A stretch of 9,925 nt of DNA from an uncultured Peptococcaceae bacterium (GCA_913064925.1 CAJYBN010000100.1:1-9925), one strand, 5' to 3'. Positions 1 to 7,305 are shown, counted from the stretch's first letter. Made by a program: numbers and translations. Notes: generated by a model from the sequence alone, not told the origin.

Positions 1-574
1 GGTAATTGCCCGACGTTTCCTGCATTACCGCCTCGTGCTTGGTGGGGTCGAATTTCTCGCCCACGGTGGCCACGGGTTTCAACCCTTCTTTTTCTAGCAC
101 TTCCATCAGCTGGCGGTAAATCATCTCCACGCCCTCCACCACTTTCGCCGGATCCTCTTGCTTAGCGGCAAGAGCCAGCTGGAAGTTGTCCAGAACAGGC
201 AATAAAGCCTCGCAGAGAGATGCGGAAGCATAAGCCAACAGTTCTTCCTTTTCCCGCTGCACGCGCTTGCGGAAATTTTCGAAATCAGCCTGCAGGCGTA
301 CCAGCCGGTTGAAATACTCCTCGGCTTTGGCTTGGCATTCCGCCAGTTCCTGCTGCAACTTTTCCACGTCTACCTGTTCCTCCCGGGGTTCAGCCGGGCT
401 TGGCGCAGAATCTTCTCCTGCCGGCACGGCTTCTCCAGCGCCTTCTGCGTCCGCTGCGTCCTCGCCGGCTGTCACAACAGGCTGTTCCGGCAGTTCCTGC
501 ACCTCCACGTCGGGTGCCTGGTCAAGCTGTTTCTGTTCCTTTTCTCGGCCATTATTATTATCATTTCCCGGCAT
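1..574 (-). CDS. grpE: GrpE, nucleotide exchange factor of DnaK (partial, C-terminus beyond left edge)
   Basis: GrpE is the cytoplasmic co-chaperone that releases ADP from DnaK. My translation of the minus strand from the ATG at 574-572 begins MPGNDNNNGREKEQKQ and gives about 191 residues before the window ends. The first ~70 residues are an acidic, Glu/Ala/Pro-rich tail, usual for GrpE. A heptad-rich coiled-coil stretch follows, with the family signature EYFNRLVRLQADFENFRKR (about residues 85-105). The start of the beta domain is also present (VGEKFDPTKHEAVMQ), containing the conserved FDP-x-x-H-EA motif. An AAAGGAGTGA ribosome site lies just upstream of the ATG. The gene is 74 bp downstream of hrcA on the same strand, so it is very likely in the CIRCE-controlled hrcA operon; dnaK would be expected next. 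Only the last part of the C-terminal domain is missing. Confidence 0.95.
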   Translation of the reverse strand, partial: MPGNDNNNGREKEQKQLDQAPDVEVQELPEQPVVTAGEDAADAEGAGEAVPAGEDSAPSPAEPREEQVDVEKLQQELAECQAKAEEYFNRLVRLQADFENFRKRVQREKEELLAYASASLCEALLPVLDNFQLALAAKQEDPAKVVEGVEMIYRQLMEVLEKEGLKPVATVGEKFDPTKHEAVMQETSGNY

Positions 575-608
575 CGTATTTCACTCCTTTGCAAGCCCAA
601 AAAGAAGA

Positions 609-630
609 AAATTTGCTGGAAATTTGCTGG
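609..630. repeat. 11-bp perfect tandem duplication in the hrcA-grpE spacer
   Basis: AAATTTGCTGG occurs twice head to tail (609-619 and 620-630) with no spacer. It lies between the hrcA stop and the grpE ribosome site and looks like a replication-slippage duplication. No protein or regulator site is recognised in it. Confidence 0.85.
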
Positions 631-648
631 GCCGGTCGGATCCATCTG

Positions 649-1695
649 TCATCGATTCCGGCCGCAGAGCAACCTTTCCATTACCAGGGACAGATTCTTG
701 GTCATGTATTCCACCACGGCAAAGGCCCTGGCATAATCCATCCGCGTAGGGCCAATCAGCCCGATACCGCCCAAGGGTTTGCCCCCCGCGCGGTAACCGG
801 CCATTACCACGCTGCAGTCCTTCATCCTTTCGTTGGTAATTTCCTCCCCGATACGGGCGGTTACCCCCTCAACCTGGAATACATCCACCATTATATTGGC
901 CAATTCCTGCTCCTGCTCCAGCAAGCTCAACAGGGTCTTAACTTTCTCCACGTTATGAAACTCGGGCTGGTTTAAAATGTTGAATACGCCGCCCAGGTAT
1001 ATTTTTTCTTCTGTTTCCACGGCCAGGCTGTCCCGTATTAAATCCATGGCCATATTTAAAATGTGCTTTTGCTTAGCCAGCTCAAAGTAAATTTCTTTGA
1101 TAAGCGTAAGTTTGATGTTTTCCATGGATTGACCCTGCAACTTTCGGTTCAACACGGCAGAGATGGTTTCCAGGTCGGCCGGTCCGATGCTTTCTGGTAT
1201 GTCAATAATGCGGTAATGTACGGACCCGGCATCGGTTACCACCACCACCATGCACTGCCCGGAGCTCATGTATACCAAGTTGATGTGTTTAAACTTGGTT
1301 TTCCCATAATGGGCGGTAAACACCACCGCCGTGTAATTGGTTATCCGCGACAAAAGCTGGCCGGTACGGCGCAGTACCTGGCCAACGTCCTGCACTTTTG
1401 TCAGGTAGCTGTCCAGCACCAGTTTCTCCTCTTCCTTGCTCAGTTCCTGGCGCTTCATCAAGTTGTCCACGTAATAACGGTAACCCCGGTCGGATGGTAT
1501 GCGACCGGCCGAAGTATGTGGCTGTTCTATGTAGCCCATTTCCTCCAGGTCGGCCATTTCGTTGCGGATGGTGGCCGGGCTGACGCCGAGCTTATATTTA
1601 CGGGCAATGGTGCGAGATCCCACCGGCTCCGCGGTAGTGATGTAATCCTGGATAATGGCCAGCAAAATATGTTCCTTTCTTGCGTCCAAAGTCAT
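649..1695 (-). CDS. hrcA: HrcA, heat-inducible transcription repressor
   Basis: HrcA represses class I heat-shock genes by binding CIRCE operators and needs the GroE chaperonin for activity. The protein is 348 residues, near the usual ~345. Residues 1-75 form the winged helix-turn-helix: it begins MTLDARKEHILLAIIQDY, continues with EPVGSRTIA (about 23-31) and VSPATIRNEMADLEEMGYI (about 38-56), and is followed by the typical TSAGRIPSDRGYRYYVD. The GAF-like HrcA domain fills the rest. I chose the ATG at 1695-1693 because GGGAGGTG (1706-1713) sits 10 bases upstream. The longer open frame to 1782 would run back through the CIRCE operator and promoter, so it is not coding. The gene is followed by grpE and preceded by hemW; it has its own promoter and operator. 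Confidence 0.96.
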   Translation of the reverse strand: MTLDARKEHILLAIIQDYITTAEPVGSRTIARKYKLGVSPATIRNEMADLEEMGYIEQPHTSAGRIPSDRGYRYYVDNLMKRQELSKEEEKLVLDSYLTKVQDVGQVLRRTGQLLSRITNYTAVVFTAHYGKTKFKHINLVYMSSGQCMVVVVTDAGSVHYRIIDIPESIGPADLETISAVLNRKLQGQSMENIKLTLIKEIYFELAKQKHILNMAMDLIRDSLAVETEEKIYLGGVFNILNQPEFHNVEKVKTLLSLLEQEQELANIMVDVFQVEGVTARIGEEITNERMKDCSVVMAGYRAGGKPLGGIGLIGPTRMDYARAFAVVEYMTKNLSLVMERLLCGRNR

Positions 1696-1705
1696 GGCTG
1701 GCAAA

Positions 1706-1713
1706 CACCTCCC
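1706..1713 (-). promoter_or_regulatory. hrcA ribosome binding site (decides the start)
   Basis: GGGAGGTG on the minus strand is a near-perfect Shine-Dalgarno sequence 10 bases before the ATG at 1695. It rules out the longer in-frame TTG start at 1782. Confidence 0.85.
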
Positions 1714-1715
1714 TG

Positions 1716-1742
1716 TTAGCACTCTCATGCATTGAGTGCTAA
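1716..1742. promoter_or_regulatory. CIRCE operator (HrcA binding site)
   Basis: This is a perfect 9-bp inverted repeat, TTAGCACTC (1716-1724) - 9 bases - GAGTGCTAA (1734-1742), identical to the CIRCE consensus. It lies just downstream of the predicted transcription start and upstream of the hrcA ribosome site, so it is in the mRNA leader. HrcA bound here should block the hrcA-grpE operon, giving autoregulation. Confidence 0.97.
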
Positions 1743-1753
1743 CACCTAATAAC

Positions 1754-1782
1754 AACATAGCACCGGTAATGTCATTTGTCAA
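1754..1782 (-). promoter_or_regulatory. sigma-A promoter of the hrcA operon
   Basis: The minus strand shows a consensus -35 box TTGACA (1782-1777), a 17-bp spacer and a -10 box TATGTT (1759-1754). The expected start site is near 1747, immediately before the CIRCE repeat. The -35 box overlaps the TGA stop codon of hemW (1781-1779), so the heat-shock operon starts directly at the end of the preceding gene. Confidence 0.85.
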
Positions 1783-2951
1783 GAATTATCACCCGGGGCG
1801 AATTCGGCCATGACCGCGTTGGCCACCACCAGGCCGCGGCGGGTCAGGCGCATGTATTTACCGCGCAGTTCCAATAATCCCTTGTTTACCGCGCCGGCTA
1901 TGACGGCCGGGTATAAATCTACCGGCGTGCAGCCAAACCGCTGACGGAAATCTTCTATGTCCAGCCCGGCAGTTAGCCGCAGGCCTAAAAAGATGGTTTC
2001 AAAAATACGGCCGGCGCGGTCGACCTCCTCGGACCAGGCCAGCGGCAGCCGTCCCTCAGCCAAAACGGCGGCGTATTTTTCCAGATCGCTCTCGTTGGCC
2101 TGGCGCCGGCCGTGCAGGTGCGAATGGGCGGTGGGTCCCAGCCCGAGGTATTCCCCATTTTGCCAGTACACGAGGTTATGCCGGCATTCCCTGCCCGGCC
2201 GAGCAAAATTGGACAGCTCGTAGTGGTTGTACCCGGCGGCGGTTAACGTGTCCACGGCGTCGTAATACATCACAACCTGCGTCTCCTCAGCGCAGGGCGC
2301 CAGCAGTCCCCGGTTCACCATCTCATGCAGCGGCGTGCCCGGCTCCAGCTGCAGCCCGTACGCGGAAATATGTTCGGGCTGTAAGGCCGTAATAAGTTCC
2401 AGGCAGCGCCGCCACCCGGCAGAAGTCTGGCCAGGCACCCCGTAAATCAAATCCAGATTGATATTGTCAAAACCCGCCTCCCGGGCCTGCCGCACGGCAT
2501 CGGCGGTTTGCTCGTGCGTATGGGCTCGGCCTAAAACGCGCAGCGTCTTGGTACAGCAGGCCTGGGCACCGATACTGATGCGGTTGACTCCCAACCGGCG
2601 CAGCACGGCAAACTTTGCTCTGTTCACGGTACCGGGGTTGACTTCCACGGTAAATTCCAAGCCCGGCCGGAAAACAAAATACTCTCTTATTAATGATATT
2701 ATTTCCACCAGCAGGTCTTGTGATAAACAGGTGGGGGTACCGCCGCCTACGTAAACAGTGGCCACTTCCTGTTTACCTTCTGCACCCGCAGCCCTCAGCT
2801 CCACCTCACGCCGCAGGGCGGCCACGTACCTGCGGGCTGCCGCTGCTTCGTAAGGATAGGAAACAAAGTCGCAATAGAAGCACTTACGGGCACAAAAAGG
2901 TACGTGCACATAAACCGACGCGGGGACACCCGCGCTGCTACCTCCGTTCAC
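1779..2951 (-). CDS. hemW: HemW, radical SAM heme chaperone (HemN-like)
   Basis: HemW binds heme and a 4Fe-4S cluster and is thought to deliver heme to target proteins; it was long annotated as coproporphyrinogen III oxidase. The protein has 390 residues. Cys20, Cys24 and Cys27 (CARKCFYCDF) form the radical SAM CX3CX2C motif. The extra Cys of true HemN (CX3CX2CXC) is absent, with Phe29 in its place, which points to HemW. A glycine-rich SAM-binding stretch follows (VYVGGGTPT, about 66-74), then the HemW-type HNLVYW motif (about 258-263) and a C-terminal HemN_C domain. The start is a GTG at 2951-2949 with only a weak GGGGTG site upstream. A GGAGG lies just inside the frame, but no suitable in-frame start follows it. 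lepA is 96 bp upstream on the same strand, so cotranscription is likely. Confidence 0.93.
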   Translation of the reverse strand: MNGGSSAGVPASVYVHVPFCARKCFYCDFVSYPYEAAAARRYVAALRREVELRAAGAEGKQEVATVYVGGGTPTCLSQDLLVEIISLIREYFVFRPGLEFTVEVNPGTVNRAKFAVLRRLGVNRISIGAQACCTKTLRVLGRAHTHEQTADAVRQAREAGFDNINLDLIYGVPGQTSAGWRRCLELITALQPEHISAYGLQLEPGTPLHEMVNRGLLAPCAEETQVVMYYDAVDTLTAAGYNHYELSNFARPGRECRHNLVYWQNGEYLGLGPTAHSHLHGRRQANESDLEKYAAVLAEGRLPLAWSEEVDRAGRIFETIFLGLRLTAGLDIEDFRQRFGCTPVDLYPAVIAGAVNKGLLELRGKYMRLTRRGLVVANAVMAEFAPGDNS

Positions 2952-3001
2952 TAGCTTCTTTCACCCCGCTTTGCCGGCACACTGCGGCTCCCGGCGGGCA
3001 A

Positions 3002-3025
3002 CGCCGCGCCCGTCCCGGCGCGGCG
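3002..3025. other. GC-rich stem-loop between lepA and hemW
   Basis: A perfect 9-bp inverted repeat, CGCCGCGCC (3002-3010) and GGCGCGGCG (3017-3025), surrounds a 6-base loop. No T-run follows on either strand, so it does not look like an intrinsic terminator. It could be an mRNA processing or stability element in a lepA-hemW transcript. Confidence 0.6.
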
Positions 3026-3047
3026 GGCATTCAGCCACGTAAAGCGC

Positions 3048-4856
3048 CTATTCTTCGCCAATGCTCAACACAGCCATAAAAGCTTCCTGCGGTATTTCCA
3101 CGCTACCCACCTGCTTCATGCGCCGCTTACCCTCCTTTTGCCTTTCCAGTAACTTGCGCTTGCGGGTGACGTCACCCCCGTAGCACTTGGCCAGCACGTC
3201 TTTGCGGCGGGCCCGAATGGTTTCCCGAGCGATGACCTTATTGCCCACGGCTGCCTGCAGCGGAATTTCAAACAGGTGGCGGGGTATCAAGCCCCGCAGC
3301 TTTTCTACCAGCGCCCGGCCGCGCTGGTAGGCCTTGTCCCGGTGCACGATGGTGCTCAGGGCATCCAGCGGTTCTCCGTTGACCAGGATATCCATTTTCA
3401 CCAGGTTCGATGCCCGGTAACCGGCCAGCTCGTAGTCCAAGGAAGCGTATCCCCTGGTCCGCGACTTGAGTTGGTCGAAAAAATCAAAAATAATTTCGCT
3501 GAGGGGCAGGTCGTACTTTATAATCACCCTGTTTTGGCTCATGTAATTCATGTCCCGGAAGTTACCCCGCCGGTCCTGGCAAAGCTCCATCACCGCGCCC
3601 ACGTAATCGTGGGGTACCATCACGGTAGCCGATACAAAAGGCTCTTCCATGGTTTCTATTTTATTGGCCGGCGGCATCTTGCTGGGGTTGTCTATTTCCA
3701 GCACTTCGCCGGAAGTGGTATGGGCCCGATAAACTACGTTGGGTGCGGTGGTAATGAGGCTCAGACCGTATTCCCGCTCCAGCCGTTCCTGGATGATTTC
3801 CATGTGCAGCAGGCCCAAGAAACCACAGCGAAATCCGAAACCCAGGGCCTCAGATGTCTCCGGCTCGTACACCAGGGCAGCGTCGTTCAGCTGCAGCTTG
3901 TCCAGCGCATCCCGCAGGTCCTCGTAATCGGCCGAGTCCACCGGGTAAAGACCGCAGTAAACCATGGGCTTCACCTGGCGGTAGCCGGGCAGGGGTTGTG
4001 CCGCGGGGCGGCGGGCATCCGTAACGGTGTCCCCCACCCGGCTGTCCTTGACGTTCTTTATGCCGGCGGCCAGGTAGCCCACTTCACCGGCGCGAAGCTC
4101 ATCTATGACGGCGGGGGCGGGCCTGAAAACCCCCACCTCGCTGACCTCGAACTCCTTACCGGTAGCCATCATTTTAATAGGCATACCCTTGGCAATGCGG
4201 CCCTGCACCACCCGGATGTAAGCTATCACTCCCTTATATGGGTCATAGTGGGAATCAAATATGAGGGCCTGCAGGGGTGCGTCGTCTTCACCCTGCGGCG
4301 GGGGAACTTTTTTGACTATCTGGTGCAGTACCTCCTCGACGCCGGTTCCGTGCTTGGCCGACACCAGTACCGCTTCCGAGGCGTCCAGCCCGATGACGTC
4401 CTCTATCTCCCTCCTTACCCGTTCCGGGTCGGCGGCGGGCAAATCTATTTTGTTTATCACCGGTATGATTTCCAGGTCGTGATCGATGGCCATATACACG
4501 TTGGCCAGCGTCTGGGCTTCAATGCCCTGGGCGGCGTCCACAACCAGCAGCGCGCCCTCGCAGGCCGCCAGGCTGCGGGAAACCTCGTAGGTAAAATCGA
4601 CGTGGCCGGGGGTGTCAATGAGGTTTAAAACATAGTTACACCCGTCCTTGGCCCGGTAATCCAACCGCACGGCCTGCAGCTTGATGGTAATACCCCGCTC
4701 CCGCTCCAGGTCCATTTGGTCCAGCACCTGCTCGGCCATTTCCCTCCGGGTCAGGGCACCGGTTTGCTCAAGCAGCCTGTCCGCCAGGGTGGATTTGCCG
4801 TGATCGATGTGGGCGATGATGCAAAAGTTTCTGATACGCGCCTGGGTTCTTTCCAC
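3048..4856 (-). CDS. lepA: LepA / elongation factor 4, ribosomal translocase-type GTPase
   Basis: EF4 is a ribosome-associated GTPase linked to translation under stress and to initiation or 30S assembly. The 602 residues match the family length (~600). GTPase motifs are intact: G1 AHIDHGKST (15-23), G2 region with RGITIK (54-59), G3 DTPGHVDF (81-88), G4 NKID (135-138) and G5 SAK (166-168). EF-G-like domains follow, including GFRCGFLGLLHMEIIQERLE. The LepA-specific C-terminal domain has the KVIARETIRARRKDVLAKCYGG-type region, split here as VIARETIRARRKDVLAK and YGGDVTRKRKLLERQKEGKR. The start is a GTG at 4856-4854 preceded by a purine-rich GGAGGGGAGAAGG site. The gene has its own promoter and is followed by hemW. 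Confidence 0.97.
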   Translation of the reverse strand: MERTQARIRNFCIIAHIDHGKSTLADRLLEQTGALTRREMAEQVLDQMDLERERGITIKLQAVRLDYRAKDGCNYVLNLIDTPGHVDFTYEVSRSLAACEGALLVVDAAQGIEAQTLANVYMAIDHDLEIIPVINKIDLPAADPERVRREIEDVIGLDASEAVLVSAKHGTGVEEVLHQIVKKVPPPQGEDDAPLQALIFDSHYDPYKGVIAYIRVVQGRIAKGMPIKMMATGKEFEVSEVGVFRPAPAVIDELRAGEVGYLAAGIKNVKDSRVGDTVTDARRPAAQPLPGYRQVKPMVYCGLYPVDSADYEDLRDALDKLQLNDAALVYEPETSEALGFGFRCGFLGLLHMEIIQERLEREYGLSLITTAPNVVYRAHTTSGEVLEIDNPSKMPPANKIETMEEPFVSATVMVPHDYVGAVMELCQDRRGNFRDMNYMSQNRVIIKYDLPLSEIIFDFFDQLKSRTRGYASLDYELAGYRASNLVKMDILVNGEPLDALSTIVHRDKAYQRGRALVEKLRGLIPRHLFEIPLQAAVGNKVIARETIRARRKDVLAKCYGGDVTRKRKLLERQKEGKRRMKQVGSVEIPQEAFMAVLSIGEE

Positions 4857-4897
4857 CGGAAAACCTTCTCCCCTCCATCAAGCAGTCAATTCATAAT

Positions 4898-4926
4898 ATT
4901 ATAGCATCAGCCCGGCTGCCTGAAAA
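4898..4926 (-). promoter_or_regulatory. Predicted sigma-A promoter of lepA (extended -10)
   Basis: The minus strand has a consensus TATAAT (4903-4898) with an extended -10 TG one base upstream. It is spaced 17 bp from the weaker -35 box TTTTCA (4926-4921). The expected start is near 4891, giving a leader of about 35 bases. The -35 box lies in the T-rich tail of the preceding terminator. Confidence 0.7.
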
Positions 4927-4968
4927 GAAAAAAAGGAACAGCCAGTCCGAACGAACCGCTGTTCCTTG
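4922..4968 (-). terminator. Intrinsic terminator after the transporter fragment
   Basis: On the minus strand, a perfect 9-bp stem AGGAACAGC / GCTGTTCCT (4966-4958 and 4942-4934, 15-base loop) is followed directly by a T-rich run (TTTTTTTCTTTT). It should end transcripts from the spoIIP side and separate them from lepA. Confidence 0.88.
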
Positions 4969-4997
4969 GCTTACCACATACCCGGCAAGGTAACGGT

Positions 4998-5753
4998 TTA
5001 CGAAGCGAGAGGAGGCATCATACCATGGTGGAATATATAGGCCACGATAAGGGCAATGGGAGCAATGATCAGGAACAGGGCTATACCGTACAGCAGCGCC
5101 AGCCTGCCCATGCCCTTCAGCTTGCTGAAGTCGGTAATAATACCGATACTGACGAAGGTGAGCATGAACATCATCTTACGCATGGGGCTTTGCACCGTCT
5201 TGGCGCCAACCATGGCAGCCTCAACCAAGTCAGGCAGGAATACCGCAATGCCCAAGTACACGAACCAGGTGAACAAGTAACCGAGCACGAACTTGGGGAA
5301 GCGGTGCCATATTTCCGACTTGCCCACCATAACTTGGCCCGGTTGCCGCTCCACCTTATAAACCCAGATAAGGGCCAGGACAAACGCCCAGACGCCTATG
5401 AACATGTCAATCCAAATTTTGGTCATGACCGCCGAGGTTAAAATCCAGCCTTCCTGCCACATGGTGCCTGCCGCCGCGGCCTTGGCCCGCATCATTTCGT
5501 CCAGCACTGCGCCCGCCGCCGCGTCCGCACCGTCGGTCTTAACCGTCATACCCATGGCGGCGCCGGCCACGATAGGCTCGTGGTCCAAGGTGGCCGTATA
5601 CAACGGAGGCAGGATAAGCAGCTCAATCATGGCAAAAACCACGATGAGCATGGAAACCATAACCGCAATGATGGGCCTGGCGCGAATGGCGCCCCCGGTG
5701 GCCACTGCCGCGGAAACACCACAGGAAATTTTAACGATAAGCCAGAAGTATAA
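4998..5753 (-). pseudogene. C-terminal half of a YeiH/UPF0324 putative sulfate exporter (5'-truncated)
   Basis: Family resemblance begins directly after a TAA codon (5756-5754): LYFWLIVKISCGVSAAVATG reads in frame into the longest open frame, whose first possible start is a GTG at 5705-5703. From that GTG, 235 residues remain. Membrane segments lie at about 11-36, 87-116, 136-160, 176-192 and 201-225. Signature-like stretches are EIWHRFPKFVLGY and RKMMFMLTFVSIGIITDF, which I recall from the long putative sulfate exporters of anaerobes. Such proteins normally have several N-terminal helices, roughly 350-500 residues in total, so about half is missing. No ribosome site precedes the GTG. The remaining frame is free of stops and frameshifts, and its own terminator is kept. 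It may be a recent decay product, a separately made half-transporter, or an assembly join. Substrate is unproven. Confidence 0.72.
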
Positions 5754-6182
5754 TTATATTTTTAAATTTTGAGTCATTTTTAAGGAATCTGCTTTGTTTT
5801 TGACATATTTCCATAATTCCCGTGCATCAGCCATCAGCCCATTCAACGCTCGGCGCCACGAAACAAGTTGCTGCTCCACCTCCACCCGGCCACGCCGCCA
5901 AAAGACTTTTACCCATTTTTCCATTTCCGCCGCCTCCCCGGGTAGCGGCAGGCGTACGGTTTCGCCCACCAGGTTTATTTCCAGCTCTTGCCCCTTCAAC
6001 CGCCAATCAGCCAGGCACAGGTGCTCATCGGGCGCCACCGTGTGGTTGTAATTGAGCAGGGATATATTGATACAGAAAAAAACAATGCCAATAAAAAGAC
6101 CAAGGCTTACCAGCATGGCTCTACTGGGTGTTTCCACGTTAACACCGCCTCGACGTGTTTTTTTGTATTTTATTGTTGCCAA
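5754..6182 (-). CDS. Small membrane-anchored protein in the yqxA position (unknown function)
   Basis: I do not recognise this protein by sequence. It has a basic N-terminus (KYKKTRR), one membrane helix (about residues 24-46, AMLVSLGLFIGIVFFCINIS) and an outward or soluble part with ELEINLVGETVRLPLPGE, ending in a charged, helix-prone tail. In B. subtilis the small membrane protein YqxA lies between spoIIP and lepA, so this is its positional counterpart; homology is only inferred. The start is uncertain. The TTG at 6182 lies 12 bp after the spoIIP stop but is far from the GGGGAGG site. A GTG at 6137-6135 behind GAGGCGG would give 127 residues and keep the helix. It is probably cotranscribed with spoIIP. 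The C-terminus ends exactly where the transporter fragment begins, so its last residues may not be native. Confidence 0.6.
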   Translation of the reverse strand: MATIKYKKTRRGGVNVETPSRAMLVSLGLFIGIVFFCINISLLNYNHTVAPDEHLCLADWRLKGQELEINLVGETVRLPLPGEAAEMEKWVKVFWRRGRVEVEQQLVSWRRALNGLMADARELWKYVKNKADSLKMTQNLKI

Positions 6183-6193
6183 ACCATTTTTTT

Positions 6194-7276
6194 CTATTCC
6201 TCCCCGTCTAGGCAGCGCCGTACCATCTCGGCCACGGGGCCGGCCAGCAGGCGGGCGGAGCGAACCGCTTCTTCGGTGGAATTGCTCACACTGCCCACTT
6301 CCAGCAGCACCGCCCGCGGGTGGAGAAACTGGTTATAGCGCCCCTCCTTGATGCGCACGCCCAGACACAGCCCGGGGTGCTGGCGGTCAATTTCCGCAGC
6401 CAGTTCCCGGGCAAAGTTGTAATTTTGCCGCCAGGTGGGAAAGGGCGCCCGGGCGTCGGAACCAACGACAATCAACACCGGCGCCACTGTTTGCCCGTTC
6501 ACTGTTACTATGCTGTTTTCCCGCGATTTGCCCGCATCGCGGTGGATGTCCAGCACCACCTGGGTCGAGGGGTTGTCTGCCAACAAACCGCGCAGGGTCT
6601 CCTGGGAACGGGCGTATGAGGTGCTGTAGTTGGCATCGTGGATGACGTCGGAGCGGGCCACGCGGATGCCGTACTTTTCCTCCAGTTCCCTTTCCAAAGC
6701 CTCAGCCACCTTGACCACCCCGCCCCGCTTTTCGTGCAGCCGCTCCAGCCCGTCGGTCAGGGCATAAGTCTCGCCGGTATGGGTATTGTAAATGGCCACC
6801 AGGCTTTCCTCCGAAAGGGGAACGGGAGAAACAACGCTTTCTTCGTCGGGTATGAGTTCCTCCCGGGCAACCGGCGTCACAGATGTTACAACCTGCTTTT
6901 CGGCCGCGACGGCGGCGGCAAGCAAAGGTATTTCAGACTGCAGCAAGTCCAAGGGATGCTGCCTGTCCAGCCGAAACATTCTAAACAGCGGCGCCGCCAG
7001 GTCGCTCGGCGAAACAATTTGCGGAATATCTTCACCCCCGTTGCTTACCCAAGCCAACAGCGGTATCCCAACCCGTAAAATGCCGCAGGGATCGCGTTCG
7101 CTCCAAGACATCACCAGGTTAAGTATCCCACGCCCGCTATGGGGCTGAGCGGAAGCCCACACCGCCAAGTACCCGCCCGATTTGATTACGACCAGCAGCG
7201 CGAGCAGGTATAACAGCAGCTTCATACCCTTGGCCGCCTTATACCGGCGGCCATTATGGTAGTAAGCGGGGTACAT
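6194..7276 (-). CDS. spoIIP: SpoIIP, stage II sporulation protein P (peptidoglycan hydrolase)
   Basis: SpoIIP is a membrane-anchored amidase/endopeptidase that, with SpoIID and SpoIIM, thins septal peptidoglycan and drives engulfment of the forespore. The protein has 360 residues. A single N-terminal membrane helix (about 18-41, KLLLYLLALLVVIKSGGYLA) is followed by a variable linker (to ~155) and the SpoIIP catalytic domain. Putative metal or catalytic residues fall in conserved motifs: His166 in YNTHTGETY, His245 in VLDIHRDAG and Glu326 in LLEVGSVSN. I chose the ATG at 7276-7274 because AGGGAGG (7284-7290) sits 7 bases upstream; a start at 7300 would overrun that site. A sigma-E-like promoter lies upstream. 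Unlike B. subtilis, gpr is not the neighbouring gene; a holin-family gene is. Confidence 0.95.
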   Translation of the reverse strand: MYPAYYHNGRRYKAAKGMKLLLYLLALLVVIKSGGYLAVWASAQPHSGRGILNLVMSWSERDPCGILRVGIPLLAWVSNGGEDIPQIVSPSDLAAPLFRMFRLDRQHPLDLLQSEIPLLAAAVAAEKQVVTSVTPVAREELIPDEESVVSPVPLSEESLVAIYNTHTGETYALTDGLERLHEKRGGVVKVAEALERELEEKYGIRVARSDVIHDANYSTSYARSQETLRGLLADNPSTQVVLDIHRDAGKSRENSIVTVNGQTVAPVLIVVGSDARAPFPTWRQNYNFARELAAEIDRQHPGLCLGVRIKEGRYNQFLHPRAVLLEVGSVSNSTEEAVRSARLLAGPVAEMVRRCLDGEE

Positions 7277-7305
7277 AAATAATCCTCCCTGCCGGGACAT
7301 GTTCT

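Noticed and set aside
267..975. Three overlapping plus-strand open frames
   Set aside because: They are antisense to grpE and the end of hrcA. Ser/Pro-rich products are mirror images of the acidic GrpE tail.
1063..1719. 218-codon plus-strand open frame
   Set aside because: It is antisense to hrcA and runs into CIRCE; no ribosome site or recognisable protein.
1696..1782. N-terminal extension of HrcA from a TTG at 1782
   Set aside because: The stretch is occupied by the promoter, CIRCE and ribosome site; family proteins begin near the chosen ATG.
3276..4628. 450-codon open frame on the plus strand
   Set aside because: It is entirely antisense to lepA, whose protein is full-length with all GTPase motifs. 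The plus-strand product is of low complexity and unlike any family; GC-rich codon bias creates such frames.
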